Assembly (NCBI RefSeq): GCF_003026105.1
Contig: NZ_PYNW01000001.1
Location: 496,001-560,000, forward strand
From: Photobacterium sp. GB-56
GTDB lineage: Bacteria > Pseudomonadota > Gammaproteobacteria > Enterobacterales > Vibrionaceae
Direction: 5' to 3'
DNA: 64,000 bases
In this document: piece after piece, positions 1 through 9,453 of the stretch
Layout: each line of letters opens with the position of its first letter
Numbering within the stretch: position 1 is the first letter of the stretch
Notes under the pieces: generated by a model
Told to the model about the DNA's origin: nothing
The model's database searches: none
The model's input: only the letters and a program-made list of their open reading frames with translations
Made by a program: the position numbers and the translations under genes

Positions 1-97
1 AAAAAAAGGAACGGAACGGAACGTTGTTTTAGGAACACGTGCATTCTCGTTATTTATGGCGGGATTACAATGATAAAGATCGCGTTATGTAAGCTGT

Positions 98-120
98 CTT
101 TATTTGTTGTACAAATAAAG
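98..120. other. AT-rich perfect inverted repeat downstream of nudL
   Basis: Ten-base arms CTTTATTTGT and ACAAATAAAG are separated by TGT. The repeat lies just beyond the 3' end of the Nudix gene, but neither strand shows a T tract after it, so it is at most a weak terminator or processing hairpin. The rest of bases 1-174 shows no gene that can be supported. Confidence 0.35.
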
Positions 121-174
121 AAGACTTAGCTCACAGTTTTAAATTTGGTAGAAGCTAAAAAAACAGCTAATAGC

Positions 175-783
175 CTATAAATCATCATGCCAAATTTGAT
201 CTGAAAGTAGTTTTATCATTTGAGCGGTTGCTCCCCATATAGAATAATTCTTAAACGGGATGTTATATACATTGTGATTATTGCCATTAAGTAGGAATTT
301 ATATTGGCGAATATTGTTTGGGTTAAGCAAATGGTTCAGAGGCGCTTCAAAAATGCAATCGACTTCATCGGGATCTGCGATAGGGATGTAATCTGGATCT
401 ATTGTGGCGATAAAAGGCGTGACCATATACCCGCTCATGGTCGGTAAGGTAGAAAGACAACCGTGTACATCATTGCGAGAACAAGTAATATTCGTTTCTT
501 CAAATGTTTCACGAATAGCGGTTGCGATTAAATCCTCATCTGTCGGTTCAAATCGTCCACCAGGGAAAGCAATTTGTCCTGGGTGGTGTTTAAGGTGTTT
601 TGCCCTTCGCGTTAATACGACATTAAAGCCATTTTCGCGATAAACGAGAGGGATCAAAACAGCAGCTTGTTTAAATAGGGATGCGTCTTCCCAGTGCTGT
701 CGAATTCGATCTTGATGGTTTTGATCATATTGAAGACTTGGTGCAAGAAGAAATCGACTTAAAATTTGCTGCTGTCCAACCAT
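175..783 (-). CDS. nudL: NudL-type CoA pyrophosphatase (Nudix hydrolase)
   Basis: A cytosolic Nudix hydrolase of the YeaB/NudL family, thought to cleave coenzyme A and its derivatives into phosphopantetheine and 3',5'-ADP. The family segment LTRRAKHLKHHPGQIAFPGG at about residues 58-77 is followed by a Nudix box running from GGRFEP to REtfEET. The last conserved Gly of the usual REUXEEXGU box is Asn here (EETN), a mild deviation. The length of 202 aa is normal for the family. It lies downstream of pabB on the same strand, as in E. coli pabB-nudL. The family assignment is firm; the substrate is inferred from the family. Confidence 0.9.
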   Translation of the reverse strand: MVGQQQILSRFLLAPSLQYDQNHQDRIRQHWEDASLFKQAAVLIPLVYRENGFNVVLTRRAKHLKHHPGQIAFPGGRFEPTDEDLIATAIRETFEETNITCSRNDVHGCLSTLPTMSGYMVTPFIATIDPDYIPIADPDEVDCIFEAPLNHLLNPNNIRQYKFLLNGNNHNVYNIPFKNYSIWGATAQMIKLLSDQIWHDDL

Positions 784-864
784 AAAACCTCGTTAGTCAA
801 ATGAAAGTGCTTTCATCTTAAATACTTTTTATTTTAAATATCATTATGATGTATTTATCTGTAC

Positions 865-2265
865 CTATTGTAAGGTTGGCAGAATCTTACTCAATTTGTC
901 GAGTGTTTCTTGATATTCGCTATCTGGATCACTATCAGCAACAATCCCGCCTCCAGCCCACGCATGAATTTTTTGTTCATTAGCCACCAATGTACGAATC
1001 GTAATACTGGTATCCATTGTGCCACAACGGCTGATATAACCGATGCTGCCACAATAAATACTGCGGCGGTGCGGTTCTAACTCTTCAATAATTTCCATGG
1101 CTCGTACTTTCGGAGCACCTGTTATTGAACCACCGGGGAAACATGCTTTTAATAGATCTGTCGCATTGTGATCTGCTGGTAATTCGCCTGAGACGGTACT
1201 CACTAAGTGATGTACGGCAGGAAAACTTTCTATTTTAAAAAGATGCGGTACTCGTACGGTACCGGGTGTGGCAACGCGACCAATATCGTTACGCAGTAAA
1301 TCGACAATCATTAAGTTTTCTGCACGATCTTTTTCAGCATTTTGAAGAGCGAAAGCATTGGCATTGTCTTGAGCGGTATTTTTGCTACGTGGTCGAGTCC
1401 CTTTAATCGGTTTAGTTTCAATCAGTCCATCACGAAGTTGTAAAAAACGCTCTGGAGATACCGATAAAATCGCACCTTGTTTTAAACGAATAAAACCAGA
1501 GAATGGCGCTCCGTTTTCTGTTTCAAGAGTTAGATATGCTTGCCATTCATCGCCGGTATAATTGGCAGAAAAACGTTGCGCCAAGTTGATTTGATAACAA
1601 TCGCCAGACAATAGATAATCTTGGATTTTGTTAAATTTGTTACAGTAATCCTCTTTAGTCATATTGGATGACCAATCAGATGTTAAAGAAAAGCTATCAA
1701 CAAGGTTTAAATCTGTTGCGGGTTGTTGTTGTGAGAATGTCGTAAGCTGCTGTTCAAGCCATGTTTGACGCTTAGTCTCTTTTGGCTCTACTAGCGTTAC
1801 CGTTTGTTCTTGATGATCCACAATTAAAGCCCAGTCATAGATCCCTAATGCTAAATCAGGTAGCGGAATGTCATGTTCAGCAATTGTTGAGATATTTTCA
1901 ACCTGACGACCTAAATCGTAACTAAAGTAGCCTAATGCTCCACCAATAAATGGCAGTGTCATCATTGGGCTAACTGCAGGTAATAACTGCGCTTGTAATG
2001 TTTGTACTAATGCAAATGGATCATCGGTGTACGTTTCTTCTGCACCATTTGCATAGCAGACCTTGCTAATCCCATTTTCTGATTCAATAGTGGCTAAAGG
2101 ATCAGCAACGATAATGTCAAAACGGTTATCTGGATGATTTTCTGCTGCCGAGCGTAATAGCATTGCCCATGGCAAACCAGAGAGTGGTGCAAACCATGTC
2201 AATGCCGCATCTTTTGAGTAGGCGAGCGACGTAATGCTTAATTTTGGGTGTGATTTACAAATCAT
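865..2265 (-). CDS. pabB: Aminodeoxychorismate synthase component I
   Basis: With the PabA glutaminase it converts chorismate to 4-amino-4-deoxychorismate, the first step of p-aminobenzoate and folate synthesis. The protein has 466 aa. The chorismate-binding domain shows the landmarks SVSPERFLQ, the PIKGTRPR lysine motif, DLLRNDIGRV, GGSITGAPKVRAMEII and AGGGIVADSDP, in the usual order. PIKGT rather than PIAGT separates PabB from the TrpE pattern. It is divergent from fumA and upstream of nudL. The start has only a weak purine-rich stretch in front of it rather than a clear Shine-Dalgarno sequence. Confidence 0.93.
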   Translation of the reverse strand: MICKSHPKLSITSLAYSKDAALTWFAPLSGLPWAMLLRSAAENHPDNRFDIIVADPLATIESENGISKVCYANGAEETYTDDPFALVQTLQAQLLPAVSPMMTLPFIGGALGYFSYDLGRQVENISTIAEHDIPLPDLALGIYDWALIVDHQEQTVTLVEPKETKRQTWLEQQLTTFSQQQPATDLNLVDSFSLTSDWSSNMTKEDYCNKFNKIQDYLLSGDCYQINLAQRFSANYTGDEWQAYLTLETENGAPFSGFIRLKQGAILSVSPERFLQLRDGLIETKPIKGTRPRSKNTAQDNANAFALQNAEKDRAENLMIVDLLRNDIGRVATPGTVRVPHLFKIESFPAVHHLVSTVSGELPADHNATDLLKACFPGGSITGAPKVRAMEIIEELEPHRRSIYCGSIGYISRCGTMDTSITIRTLVANEQKIHAWAGGGIVADSDPDSEYQETLDKLSKILPTLQ

Positions 2266-2439
2266 TTTCTTTTTTGTGACAAGAGTTTGATTGGCGCGTA
2301 GCGCAATAATAAGTGCAAGAGTATCATATTCAGATAACGACGCCCAAAGATGTGCATGTACTTAATGTGAACATCGTCCCTACAAAATTGAAAGTAAATT
2401 TCGGGCGCTATGGAATGATATAACTCAACGAGGGCAACT

Positions 2440-3954
2440 ATGACTGTCATCCGCAAAGAAGACGTAATTAGTAGTGTGGCAGATGCATTACAATATATTT
2501 CTTACTACCACCCACTGGATTTTGTGCAAGCTTTAGAAAAAGCCTATAACAAAGAGCAAAGCCAAGCCGCAAAAGATGCGATCGCACAAATTTTAATAAA
2601 CTCTCGTATGTCTGCCGAAGGGCATCGTCCAATCTGTCAAGACACAGGGATTGTTACCTGTTTCGTGAAGATTGGTATGAACGTACAGTGGGATAGCGAT
2701 CTTACTGTACAACAAATGATTGATGAAGGTGTGCGTCAAGGGTATACCAACCAAGATAACCCGTTACGTGCATCGGTTGTTGCGGATCCTGCAGGTCGTC
2801 GTATTAATACGAAAGATAATGCGCCTGCTGTTGTTCATATCGATATGGTACCAGGTGATAAGGTTGAAATTCAGTTAGCAGCTAAAGGTGGCGGCTCTGA
2901 AAATAAAACTAAAATGGTGATGTTGAACCCATCTGATGATATTGCTGAGTGGGTTGAAAAAACAGTACCGCTGATGGGAGCTGGCTGGTGTCCTCCTGGT
3001 ATGTTGGGTATTGGTATCGGCGGAACCGCAGAAAAAGCAGCTGTGCTTGCGAAAGAATCATTGATGGAATCGATTGATATTCATGAATTGAAAGAGCGCG
3101 GAGCACAAACAACAGAAGAAGCATTACGCTTAGATATCTTCGATCGTGTCAACAAGCTTGGTATTGGTGCGCAAGGTTTAGGTGGTTTAACAACAGTTCT
3201 TGATATAAAAATTAAATCCGCACCAACACATGCGGCATCGAAGCCTGTTTGTATGATCCCTAACTGTGCCGCAACACGTCACGTGCACTTTACTTTAGAT
3301 GGTACTGGCCCTGCAGAATTAACACCGCCTAAGTTAGAAGATTGGCCTGAAGTGACATGGGAAGTGGGTGATAGCGTTCGTCGCGTAAATTTAGATACGG
3401 TTACGAAAGCAGATGTTCAAGAGTGGAAATCAGGTGAGACTGTTTTACTGTCTGGTAAGATTTTAACTGGTCGTGATGCTGCGCATAAACGTATTCAAGA
3501 AATGTTAGCCAAAGGTGAAGGTTTACCTGAAGGCGTTGATTTCAATAATCGTTTTATTTACTACGTTGGTCCTGTTGATGCAGTGGGTGATGAAGTCGTG
3601 GGTCCTGCGGGTCCTACAACCTCAACGCGTATGGATAAATTTACCGACATGATGTTAGGTGAAACGGGTCTAACCGGAATGATTGGTAAGGCTGAGCGTG
3701 GTCCCGCGGCGATCGAGTCAATCAAGCAGCATAAAGCTGTTTACTTAATGGCTGTGGGTGGCGCTGCTTATTTAGTTGCCAAAGCTATTAAAAAATCACG
3801 TGTAGTGGCGTTTGAAGATCTTGGTATGGAAGCGATTTATGAGTTTGAAGTCGAAGATATGCCAGTAACAGTAGCTGTTGATTCTAATGGTACTAATGCT
3901 CATCAAACAGGCCCTGATACATGGCGTGTAAATATCGCTGAAATGGAAAAGTAA
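2440..3954 (+). CDS. fumA: Class I (iron-sulfur) fumarate hydratase
   Basis: Interconverts fumarate and malate in the TCA cycle using an oxygen-sensitive [4Fe-4S] cluster. At 504 aa it has both class I parts: an N-terminal cluster domain with the RPICQDTGI segment (Cys66) and a second cysteine region KPVCMIPNC (Cys271, Cys276), then a C-terminal beta domain with the GPTTSTRMD motif at about residue 390. An ATG with an upstream CGAGGG sets the start. It is divergent from pabB and is followed by a strong terminator. It could be called fumA or fumB; the enzyme class is certain. Confidence 0.94.
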   Translation: MTVIRKEDVISSVADALQYISYYHPLDFVQALEKAYNKEQSQAAKDAIAQILINSRMSAEGHRPICQDTGIVTCFVKIGMNVQWDSDLTVQQMIDEGVRQGYTNQDNPLRASVVADPAGRRINTKDNAPAVVHIDMVPGDKVEIQLAAKGGGSENKTKMVMLNPSDDIAEWVEKTVPLMGAGWCPPGMLGIGIGGTAEKAAVLAKESLMESIDIHELKERGAQTTEEALRLDIFDRVNKLGIGAQGLGGLTTVLDIKIKSAPTHAASKPVCMIPNCAATRHVHFTLDGTGPAELTPPKLEDWPEVTWEVGDSVRRVNLDTVTKADVQEWKSGETVLLSGKILTGRDAAHKRIQEMLAKGEGLPEGVDFNNRFIYYVGPVDAVGDEVVGPAGPTTSTRMDKFTDMMLGETGLTGMIGKAERGPAAIESIKQHKAVYLMAVGGAAYLVAKAIKKSRVVAFEDLGMEAIYEFEVEDMPVTVAVDSNGTNAHQTGPDTWRVNIAEMEK

Positions 3955-3975
3955 GCTATATAAGCATATCTAAGA

Positions 3976-4000
3976 AAAGGAGCCTTGTGCTCCTTTTTTT
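3976..4000 (+). terminator. Rho-independent terminator of fumA
   Basis: Eight-base stem AAAGGAGC / GCTCCTTT with loop CTTGT, running into a T tract. Confidence 0.9.
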
Positions 4001-4159
4001 ATTGTCTCTTTTCTCTTAAAAGGATTGTGATATTGACTCTATTTTCATATATGAAACAAGATTGTTAACTTAAAAGCCTCTACTATTCATAGATATATAT
4101 TTTTTCATACATTTTTTTAACAATAGTAAGATTTAGTATGAAACATCATGGAGAGTAGT

Positions 4160-5197
4160 ATGAGATATCGCTTTTTTGCGGCATTGTTTACATGCTTAGC
4201 ATTAATTGGCTGCAAGGATGATAAATCAGCGATTGCTGAGCCTGAGTCTCGACCGGTTAAATTACAATCAGTTTCAGTAGGTAATAATGAATCACAACGG
4301 GCGTTTCCTGCGATTGTTGAGGCGGGAGATAAAGCCGTTTTAGCTTTTCGCGTTTCAGGTCAACTTGCTAGCGTAGATGTTCACCCCGGTCAATTTGTGA
4401 CGAAAGGACAGATACTTGCAACATTAAATAGCGATGAATTTTCACTGCTAGTGAAGCAGGCACAAGCGCAATATGATTTAGCGAATGTGCAATTTAAGCG
4501 CGATAAAGAATTACGGAAAAAAAATGTAGTATCAGAGTTAGATTACGATACCTCTAAAGCTAACTTAAAACAGGCAAAAGCTTCATTAGATAAAGCAATA
4601 TCGAATTTAAGTTATGCCAAGCTTATCGCACCTTATGACGGGCACCTTTCTTTATCCATGGTTGAAAACTATGAATATATCAGTGCTAAACAGCCTGTAA
4701 TGCATATTCAAAGTGCTAAATTGATCAATATGACATTTCAGCTTCCTGATTATCTTTTAGCGCGCTTTCAAGGTCATGCCGAAAATATTAATCCTACTGT
4801 TGCTTTCGATACCTTAACTAATCAAACCTTTCCCGCACAATTTAAAGAAATTGATACAGAGCCAGATAGCAAAACATCCAGTTATAAAGTGACACTCTCA
4901 ATGGCACGTCCGGAAGGCAGTAATATCATGCCGGGAATGTCTGGTAGCGTGACAATTGTTCTGCCACAAGGAAATGCAGGCGCAATACCTCTGCGTGCGA
5001 TCATTACTAAAGACAATAAAGATTATGTATGGCGTGTTGATGATAATCAGCAAGTTGTAAGAACTGAAGTCATATTAGATAACAATAATCGTGTGATATC
5101 AGGTTTAGAAGATGGTGATGTTATAGCGACATCAGGCGTATCTGAATTGCAATCAGGTCAGAAGGTCCGCTCATGGATCAAGGAGCGTGGATTATGA
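4160..5197 (+). CDS. RND efflux periplasmic adaptor (first of two), lipoprotein
   Basis: A membrane fusion (adaptor) protein of the HlyD/AcrA type, anchored to the inner membrane by a lipidated cysteine: the signal ends in the lipobox LIGC. It has the usual order of a lipoyl-like half, a coiled-coil hairpin (about residues 90-160) and beta-barrel/membrane-proximal domains. ATG at 4160 is preferred over the in-frame ATG at 4148 because GGAG lies about six bases before it and the signal peptide begins there. Its stop overlaps the next gene start (ATGA). It presumably works with the second adaptor and the RND pump. The substrate cannot be read from the sequence. Confidence 0.88.
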   Translation: MRYRFFAALFTCLALIGCKDDKSAIAEPESRPVKLQSVSVGNNESQRAFPAIVEAGDKAVLAFRVSGQLASVDVHPGQFVTKGQILATLNSDEFSLLVKQAQAQYDLANVQFKRDKELRKKNVVSELDYDTSKANLKQAKASLDKAISNLSYAKLIAPYDGHLSLSMVENYEYISAKQPVMHIQSAKLINMTFQLPDYLLARFQGHAENINPTVAFDTLTNQTFPAQFKEIDTEPDSKTSSYKVTLSMARPEGSNIMPGMSGSVTIVLPQGNAGAIPLRAIITKDNKDYVWRVDDNQQVVRTEVILDNNNRVISGLEDGDVIATSGVSELQSGQKVRSWIKERGL

Positions 5198-6288
5198 TCA
5201 AACGTTATCGTTTATTGACATTGGCTATCAGTGCAACATGGTTACTCCAAGGTTGTGAGAAACCAAGTGTTGAGCCGCGCGAAGCGCAACCGCGAGTCAA
5301 GGTACAGCAGGTACAGTCAGGCAAACAATCACCGAAATTAACGTTTCCAGCCGTGGCATCAGCAGCTGATAAATCTATTTTATCATTCCGTATTGCAGGA
5401 GAAATCACGCAAATATTAGTGCGTTCAGGAGACACCGTTAAAAAAGGGCAGGTATTAGCGCGATTGGATCCACGTGATTACACATTAGAGGTGGATGATG
5501 CTCAAGCTAAATACAATGTTATTGATAGCCAATACCGCCGTTCCGCAACATTATTAAAAAATGGCTATTTACCTCAGTCTCAATTTGATGAATTAAAAGC
5601 GAAGCGAAGTATTGCGAAAGCAAATCTTGATTTAGCCAAATTAAAATTAAGTTTTACTGCGCTAAAAGCCCCATTTAGTGGTGTGATTTCAACTATTCCC
5701 GTTGAGCAATTTGAAAATATCAAAGTAGGTCAGCAGATTATGAATATTCATAGCACTGATTCTGTTGATATCGAGATCCAAGCGCCTGATATGATTTATT
5801 CCAAGCAAAGTATCTTGGATGTTAATAAAGCACAGGGTTCTTCCTCGAAAGTCATTTTACCCAATAATGAAAAATATGTGGTGACATTAAAAGAATTTAC
5901 CACTGAACCTGATCCTGAATCGGGTTCATTTCTCGTGACCTTAACGATGCCGATGCCCAAAGGTCAGTTCATTTTGGAAGGCATGCCAGTTGAAGTTGAA
6001 GCCGATGCTCAAAAGTTACAAGTTTATCAAGTTGGGCAGCAAATCGTACCTCTTGAAGCTTTATTTAATTTAGACGGTGATGATATTGCCTCAAATCAGA
6101 AATATGTTTGGATTCTGACACCTGACAATACGGTGTCGAAACGCCTTGTGGTAACAGATAAAGTTGTGCCTGAAGGGGTACGATTAAAAACGGGTGTTAA
6201 ACAAGGGGAACAAGTTGTTGTTACAGGCGTTAACCGCTTACGAGAGGGACAAAAAGTGGTGGTATTGGCTAAGGAGGGACAACAATAA
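5194..6288 (+). CDS. RND efflux periplasmic adaptor (second of two), lipoprotein
   Basis: A second HlyD/AcrA-type adaptor, different in sequence from the first but with the same architecture: lipobox LQGC, the lipoyl-domain motif SGDTVKKGQVLARLDPRDY, a coiled-coil hairpin, then barrel domains. ATG at 5194 overlaps the preceding stop, with AAGGAG eight bases upstream; an in-frame ATG at 5173 has no such support. The stop overlaps the pump start by one base, so the three genes are very likely translationally coupled. Two different adaptors with one pump resemble TriA-TriB with TriC in Pseudomonas aeruginosa (known family analogy). Confidence 0.88.
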   Translation: MIKRYRLLTLAISATWLLQGCEKPSVEPREAQPRVKVQQVQSGKQSPKLTFPAVASAADKSILSFRIAGEITQILVRSGDTVKKGQVLARLDPRDYTLEVDDAQAKYNVIDSQYRRSATLLKNGYLPQSQFDELKAKRSIAKANLDLAKLKLSFTALKAPFSGVISTIPVEQFENIKVGQQIMNIHSTDSVDIEIQAPDMIYSKQSILDVNKAQGSSSKVILPNNEKYVVTLKEFTTEPDPESGSFLVTLTMPMPKGQFILEGMPVEVEADAQKLQVYQVGQQIVPLEALFNLDGDDIASNQKYVWILTPDNTVSKRLVVTDKVVPEGVRLKTGVKQGEQVVVTGVNRLREGQKVVVLAKEGQQ

Positions 6289-9200
6289 TGAAGCAAGATA
6301 TCGCGACTTATTTTATTAAGAATAAAGTGATCAGCTGGATGCTGACGCTAATATTTCTTGTCGGTGGCACCTTTTCTTTCTTTGGTTTAGGCCAATTAGA
6401 AGATCCGGCATTTACCATTAAAGACGCTATGGTTGTTACCTCCTACCCTGGGGCGACACCACAGCAAGTTGAAGAAGAAGTGACCTATCCTATAGAAAAA
6501 GCGATTCAGCAGTTAACTTATGTTGATGAAGTAAATTCTATCTCTAGTCGAGGGTTGTCACAAATCACAGTGACCATGAAAAACAATTATGGCCCTGACG
6601 ATTTACCACAAATTTGGGATGAATTACGCCGCAAGGTTAATGATATATCCTCTAACTTACCTCCAGGAGTCGCAAAGCCTAAAGTTATTGATGATTTCGG
6701 TGATGTTTACGGCATTTTGTTAGCAATAACGGGTGAAGGTTATAGCTATAAAGAACTCAGTGATTATGTTGATTACTTACGCCGAGAAATTGAACTTGTT
6801 GATGGCGTGGGAAAAGTGGGTGTTACTGGCAATCAGCAAGAGCAAGTATTCATTGAAATCTCAATGCAGCGACTCAGTAGCCTCGGCATTTCTTTAGATA
6901 CAATTTACAACATTTTAGCGACACAAAATTTAGTCACCAGTGCGGGCGCAGTTCGTATTGGCGATGAATATGTTCGCGTTCATCCTACTGGTGAATTCAA
7001 AAATGTTGATGAACTGGGCGATTTAATCATTACCGATAAAGGCGCTAATGGGCTGATTTACCTTCGAGATGTCGCTGAGATCAAAAAAGGTTTTAAGGAA
7101 ATTCCAGATAACTTAGTTAGCTTTAACGGCAAAGAAGCGCTGAACGTTGGTATTTCTTTTGTCGCTGGCGTTAATGTTGTTGAAGTAGGCCAACGGGTTA
7201 TGCAAAGACTGGCTGAACTGAAAGAGCAACAGCCAGTGGGTATCGATATTGATGCAGTATATAGCCAGCCGATTGAAGTAGATAAGTCCGTAAGTGGTTT
7301 CGTTGTTAGCTTAGGTCAGGCAGTAGCCATTGTTATTGTGGTGCTGCTGTTCTTTATGGGACTTCGTTCAGGTTTACTGATTGGTTTAATTTTGCTCCTG
7401 ACTGTTTTAGGCACCTTTGTGTTTATGAAGTGGTTAGCGATCGACTTACAACGTATCTCGTTAGGTGCCCTCGTTATTGCTCTGGGTATGCTGGTGGATA
7501 ATGCCATTGTGGTGGTCGAAGGAATATTGATAGGCATGCAGAAGGGGCGAACGCGAATGCAAGCGGCTTCTGACATTGTGACTCAAACCAAGTGGCCACT
7601 GCTAGGGGCAACAGTCATTGCAGTAATGGCATTTGCGCCAATTGGTTTATCGCAAGATTCAACGGGTGAATATTGTCGAACACTATTTACGGTGCTTCTG
7701 ATATCACTGATGCTGAGTTGGTTTACAGCGATATCGTTAACGCCATTCTTTGCCGATCTTTTCTTTAAAAACGTCAAGGTGGATCAAGATAGCGATCAAA
7801 AAGATCCGTATGGCGGTATTTTCTTCACCGTATACCGTAAGTCATTAGAGTTTTGTATGCGTCGTGCATGGCTAACAGTGATCACTTTGATCTTGATGTT
7901 AGGTGTTAGCTTATATGGCTTTACATTATTGAAACAATCGTTCTTTCCGGCATCTACAACGCCAATGTTCATGGTGGATGTATGGCTTCCTGAAGGGACC
8001 GATATTCGTGCAACCAATAATACGCTAAAACAGCTTGAGAAAGTGGTTGCAGCGGAAAAGGGCGTGGAATACGTTAGTTCAAGTGCGGGTAAAGGTTCGC
8101 AACGTTTTATGTTGACATACGCACCAGAGAAAAGTTACGCCGCTTATGGTGAGTTAATTGTGCGTGTTGACTCATTTGATAGTGTTGTTCCGGTGATGAA
8201 AAATTTCCGTGAACAATTAGATAAACAATTTCCCGAAATTGAATACAAAGCCAAACTAGTCATGTTAGGCCCTTCATCCGGCGCTAAAATTGAAGCGAGA
8301 ATTGTTGGATCAGATCCAACCATACTACGTGGTATTGCGTCGCAAGTGGTGGATGTGATGAATGCAGATCCTGGCGCATTCAATATTCGTCATGACTGGC
8401 GAGAGCGCACCAAAGTAATTGAGCCGATATTTAATGAAAGCCAAGCAAGACGCTATGGCATTACTAAAAAAGATGTGGATGAGTTACTGCAAATGGCATT
8501 TTCAGGGATCAACATTGGTCTCTATCGTGAGGGAACAAACTTAATGCCAATCGTGGCACGTTTGCCTGAAGATGAGCGAGTCGACATTAGCACCATAGAA
8601 GGCATGAAGATCTGGAGCCCTGCCATTCAAGGTTATATTCCACTTCAACAAGTGGTGCTTGGTGTCAATGTACGTTGGGAAGATCCATTAGTGGTGCGTA
8701 AAAATCGCAAACGTGTGTTAACGGTAATGGCGGATCCAGATCCTATTGGTGAAGAAACGGCAGCGACAGTACAAAAACGTATTATGCCTGCAATCGCAGA
8801 TATTGAACTGCCAGAGGGGTACACCTTGGAATGGGGAGGCGAGTATGAATCATCAGCAGACGCGCAAGCCTCGTTATTCCAAACGATGCCGATGGGTTAT
8901 TTGGCGATGTTCTTAATTACTGTATTGCTTTTCAATAAGGTAAAAGAAGCATTGATCGTTTGGGCAACCGTGCCATTGGCAATTATTGGTGTGACATTAG
9001 GTTTGTTGTTACTTAATACGCCATTTGGTTTCATGGCATTGCTTGGTTTCTTAAGTCTATCCGGTATGTTGGTGAAAAACGGTATCGTATTGTTAGACCA
9101 AATTGAGATTGAGATAGCCAGTGGTAAAGATAAATATTTAGCTGTGTTAGATGCGGCTGTCAGTCGTGTACGTCCTGTGTGTATGGCTGCTATCACCACT

Positions 9201-9362
9201 GTTTTAGGTATGTTACCGCTATTACCAGATGTGTTCTTTAAACCAATGGCAGTGACCATTATGTTTGGTTTAAGTTTCGCTACCGTATTAACCTTAATCG
9301 TTGTTCCGGTGCTATATCGTTTATTCCATAAGCTGAAAGTGCCGACAAAAGAAACTGCTTAA
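6288..9362 (+). CDS. RND superfamily efflux pump inner-membrane subunit
   Basis: A proton-driven transporter of the AcrB-like RND superfamily, 1024 aa, with twelve predicted membrane helices in two homologous halves and two large periplasmic loops (roughly residues 35-340 and 560-860). The helix-4 motif reads GMLVDNAIVVVEG, so the second Asp of the AcrB-type DD pair is Asn. It is the third gene of an overlapping adaptor-adaptor-pump operon. No TolC-like outer-membrane gene or TetR repressor is next to it, so the outer channel is probably encoded elsewhere. The substrate is unknown. Confidence 0.93.
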   Translation: MKQDIATYFIKNKVISWMLTLIFLVGGTFSFFGLGQLEDPAFTIKDAMVVTSYPGATPQQVEEEVTYPIEKAIQQLTYVDEVNSISSRGLSQITVTMKNNYGPDDLPQIWDELRRKVNDISSNLPPGVAKPKVIDDFGDVYGILLAITGEGYSYKELSDYVDYLRREIELVDGVGKVGVTGNQQEQVFIEISMQRLSSLGISLDTIYNILATQNLVTSAGAVRIGDEYVRVHPTGEFKNVDELGDLIITDKGANGLIYLRDVAEIKKGFKEIPDNLVSFNGKEALNVGISFVAGVNVVEVGQRVMQRLAELKEQQPVGIDIDAVYSQPIEVDKSVSGFVVSLGQAVAIVIVVLLFFMGLRSGLLIGLILLLTVLGTFVFMKWLAIDLQRISLGALVIALGMLVDNAIVVVEGILIGMQKGRTRMQAASDIVTQTKWPLLGATVIAVMAFAPIGLSQDSTGEYCRTLFTVLLISLMLSWFTAISLTPFFADLFFKNVKVDQDSDQKDPYGGIFFTVYRKSLEFCMRRAWLTVITLILMLGVSLYGFTLLKQSFFPASTTPMFMVDVWLPEGTDIRATNNTLKQLEKVVAAEKGVEYVSSSAGKGSQRFMLTYAPEKSYAAYGELIVRVDSFDSVVPVMKNFREQLDKQFPEIEYKAKLVMLGPSSGAKIEARIVGSDPTILRGIASQVVDVMNADPGAFNIRHDWRERTKVIEPIFNESQARRYGITKKDVDELLQMAFSGINIGLYREGTNLMPIVARLPEDERVDISTIEGMKIWSPAIQGYIPLQQVVLGVNVRWEDPLVVRKNRKRVLTVMADPDPIGEETAATVQKRIMPAIADIELPEGYTLEWGGEYESSADAQASLFQTMPMGYLAMFLITVLLFNKVKEALIVWATVPLAIIGVTLGLLLLNTPFGFMALLGFLSLSGMLVKNGIVLLDQIEIEIASGKDKYLAVLDAAVSRVRPVCMAAITTVLGMLPLLPDVFFKPMAVTIMFGLSFATVLTLIVVPVLYRLFHKLKVPTKETA

Positions 9363-9388
9363 TGCTGAATTAAATTAACTGCAATTAA

Positions 9389-9420
9389 AAAGGCTTCCGA
9401 TTCGGAAGCCTTTATTTTTA
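9389..9420. terminator. Bidirectional terminator between the RND operon and pyrC
   Basis: Strong stem AAAGGCTTCC / GGAAGCCTTT between convergent genes, with T-rich sequence after it on the plus strand and A-rich sequence before it, so it can serve both directions. Confidence 0.88.
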
Positions 9421-9453
9421 TAAAGCTGTTTAGCGTTTGGTTTACTTCAGTGG

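Noticed and set aside
2-73. Open frame on the plus strand ending GTRAFSLFMAGLQ at a TGA, possibly the 3' end of a gene entering the window
   Set aside because: Only 23 codons are visible, no family was recognised and the other frames are also open for a while; it cannot be told from chance.
2262-2456. Minus-strand frame overlapping the pabB-fumA divergent promoter region
   Set aside because: It covers the intergenic region and the start of fumA, has no ribosome-binding site and no protein-like composition.
8897-9259. 120-codon minus-strand frame inside the RND pump gene
   Set aside because: It is antisense to highly conserved pump sequence; its composition is a mirror of membrane-helix codons.
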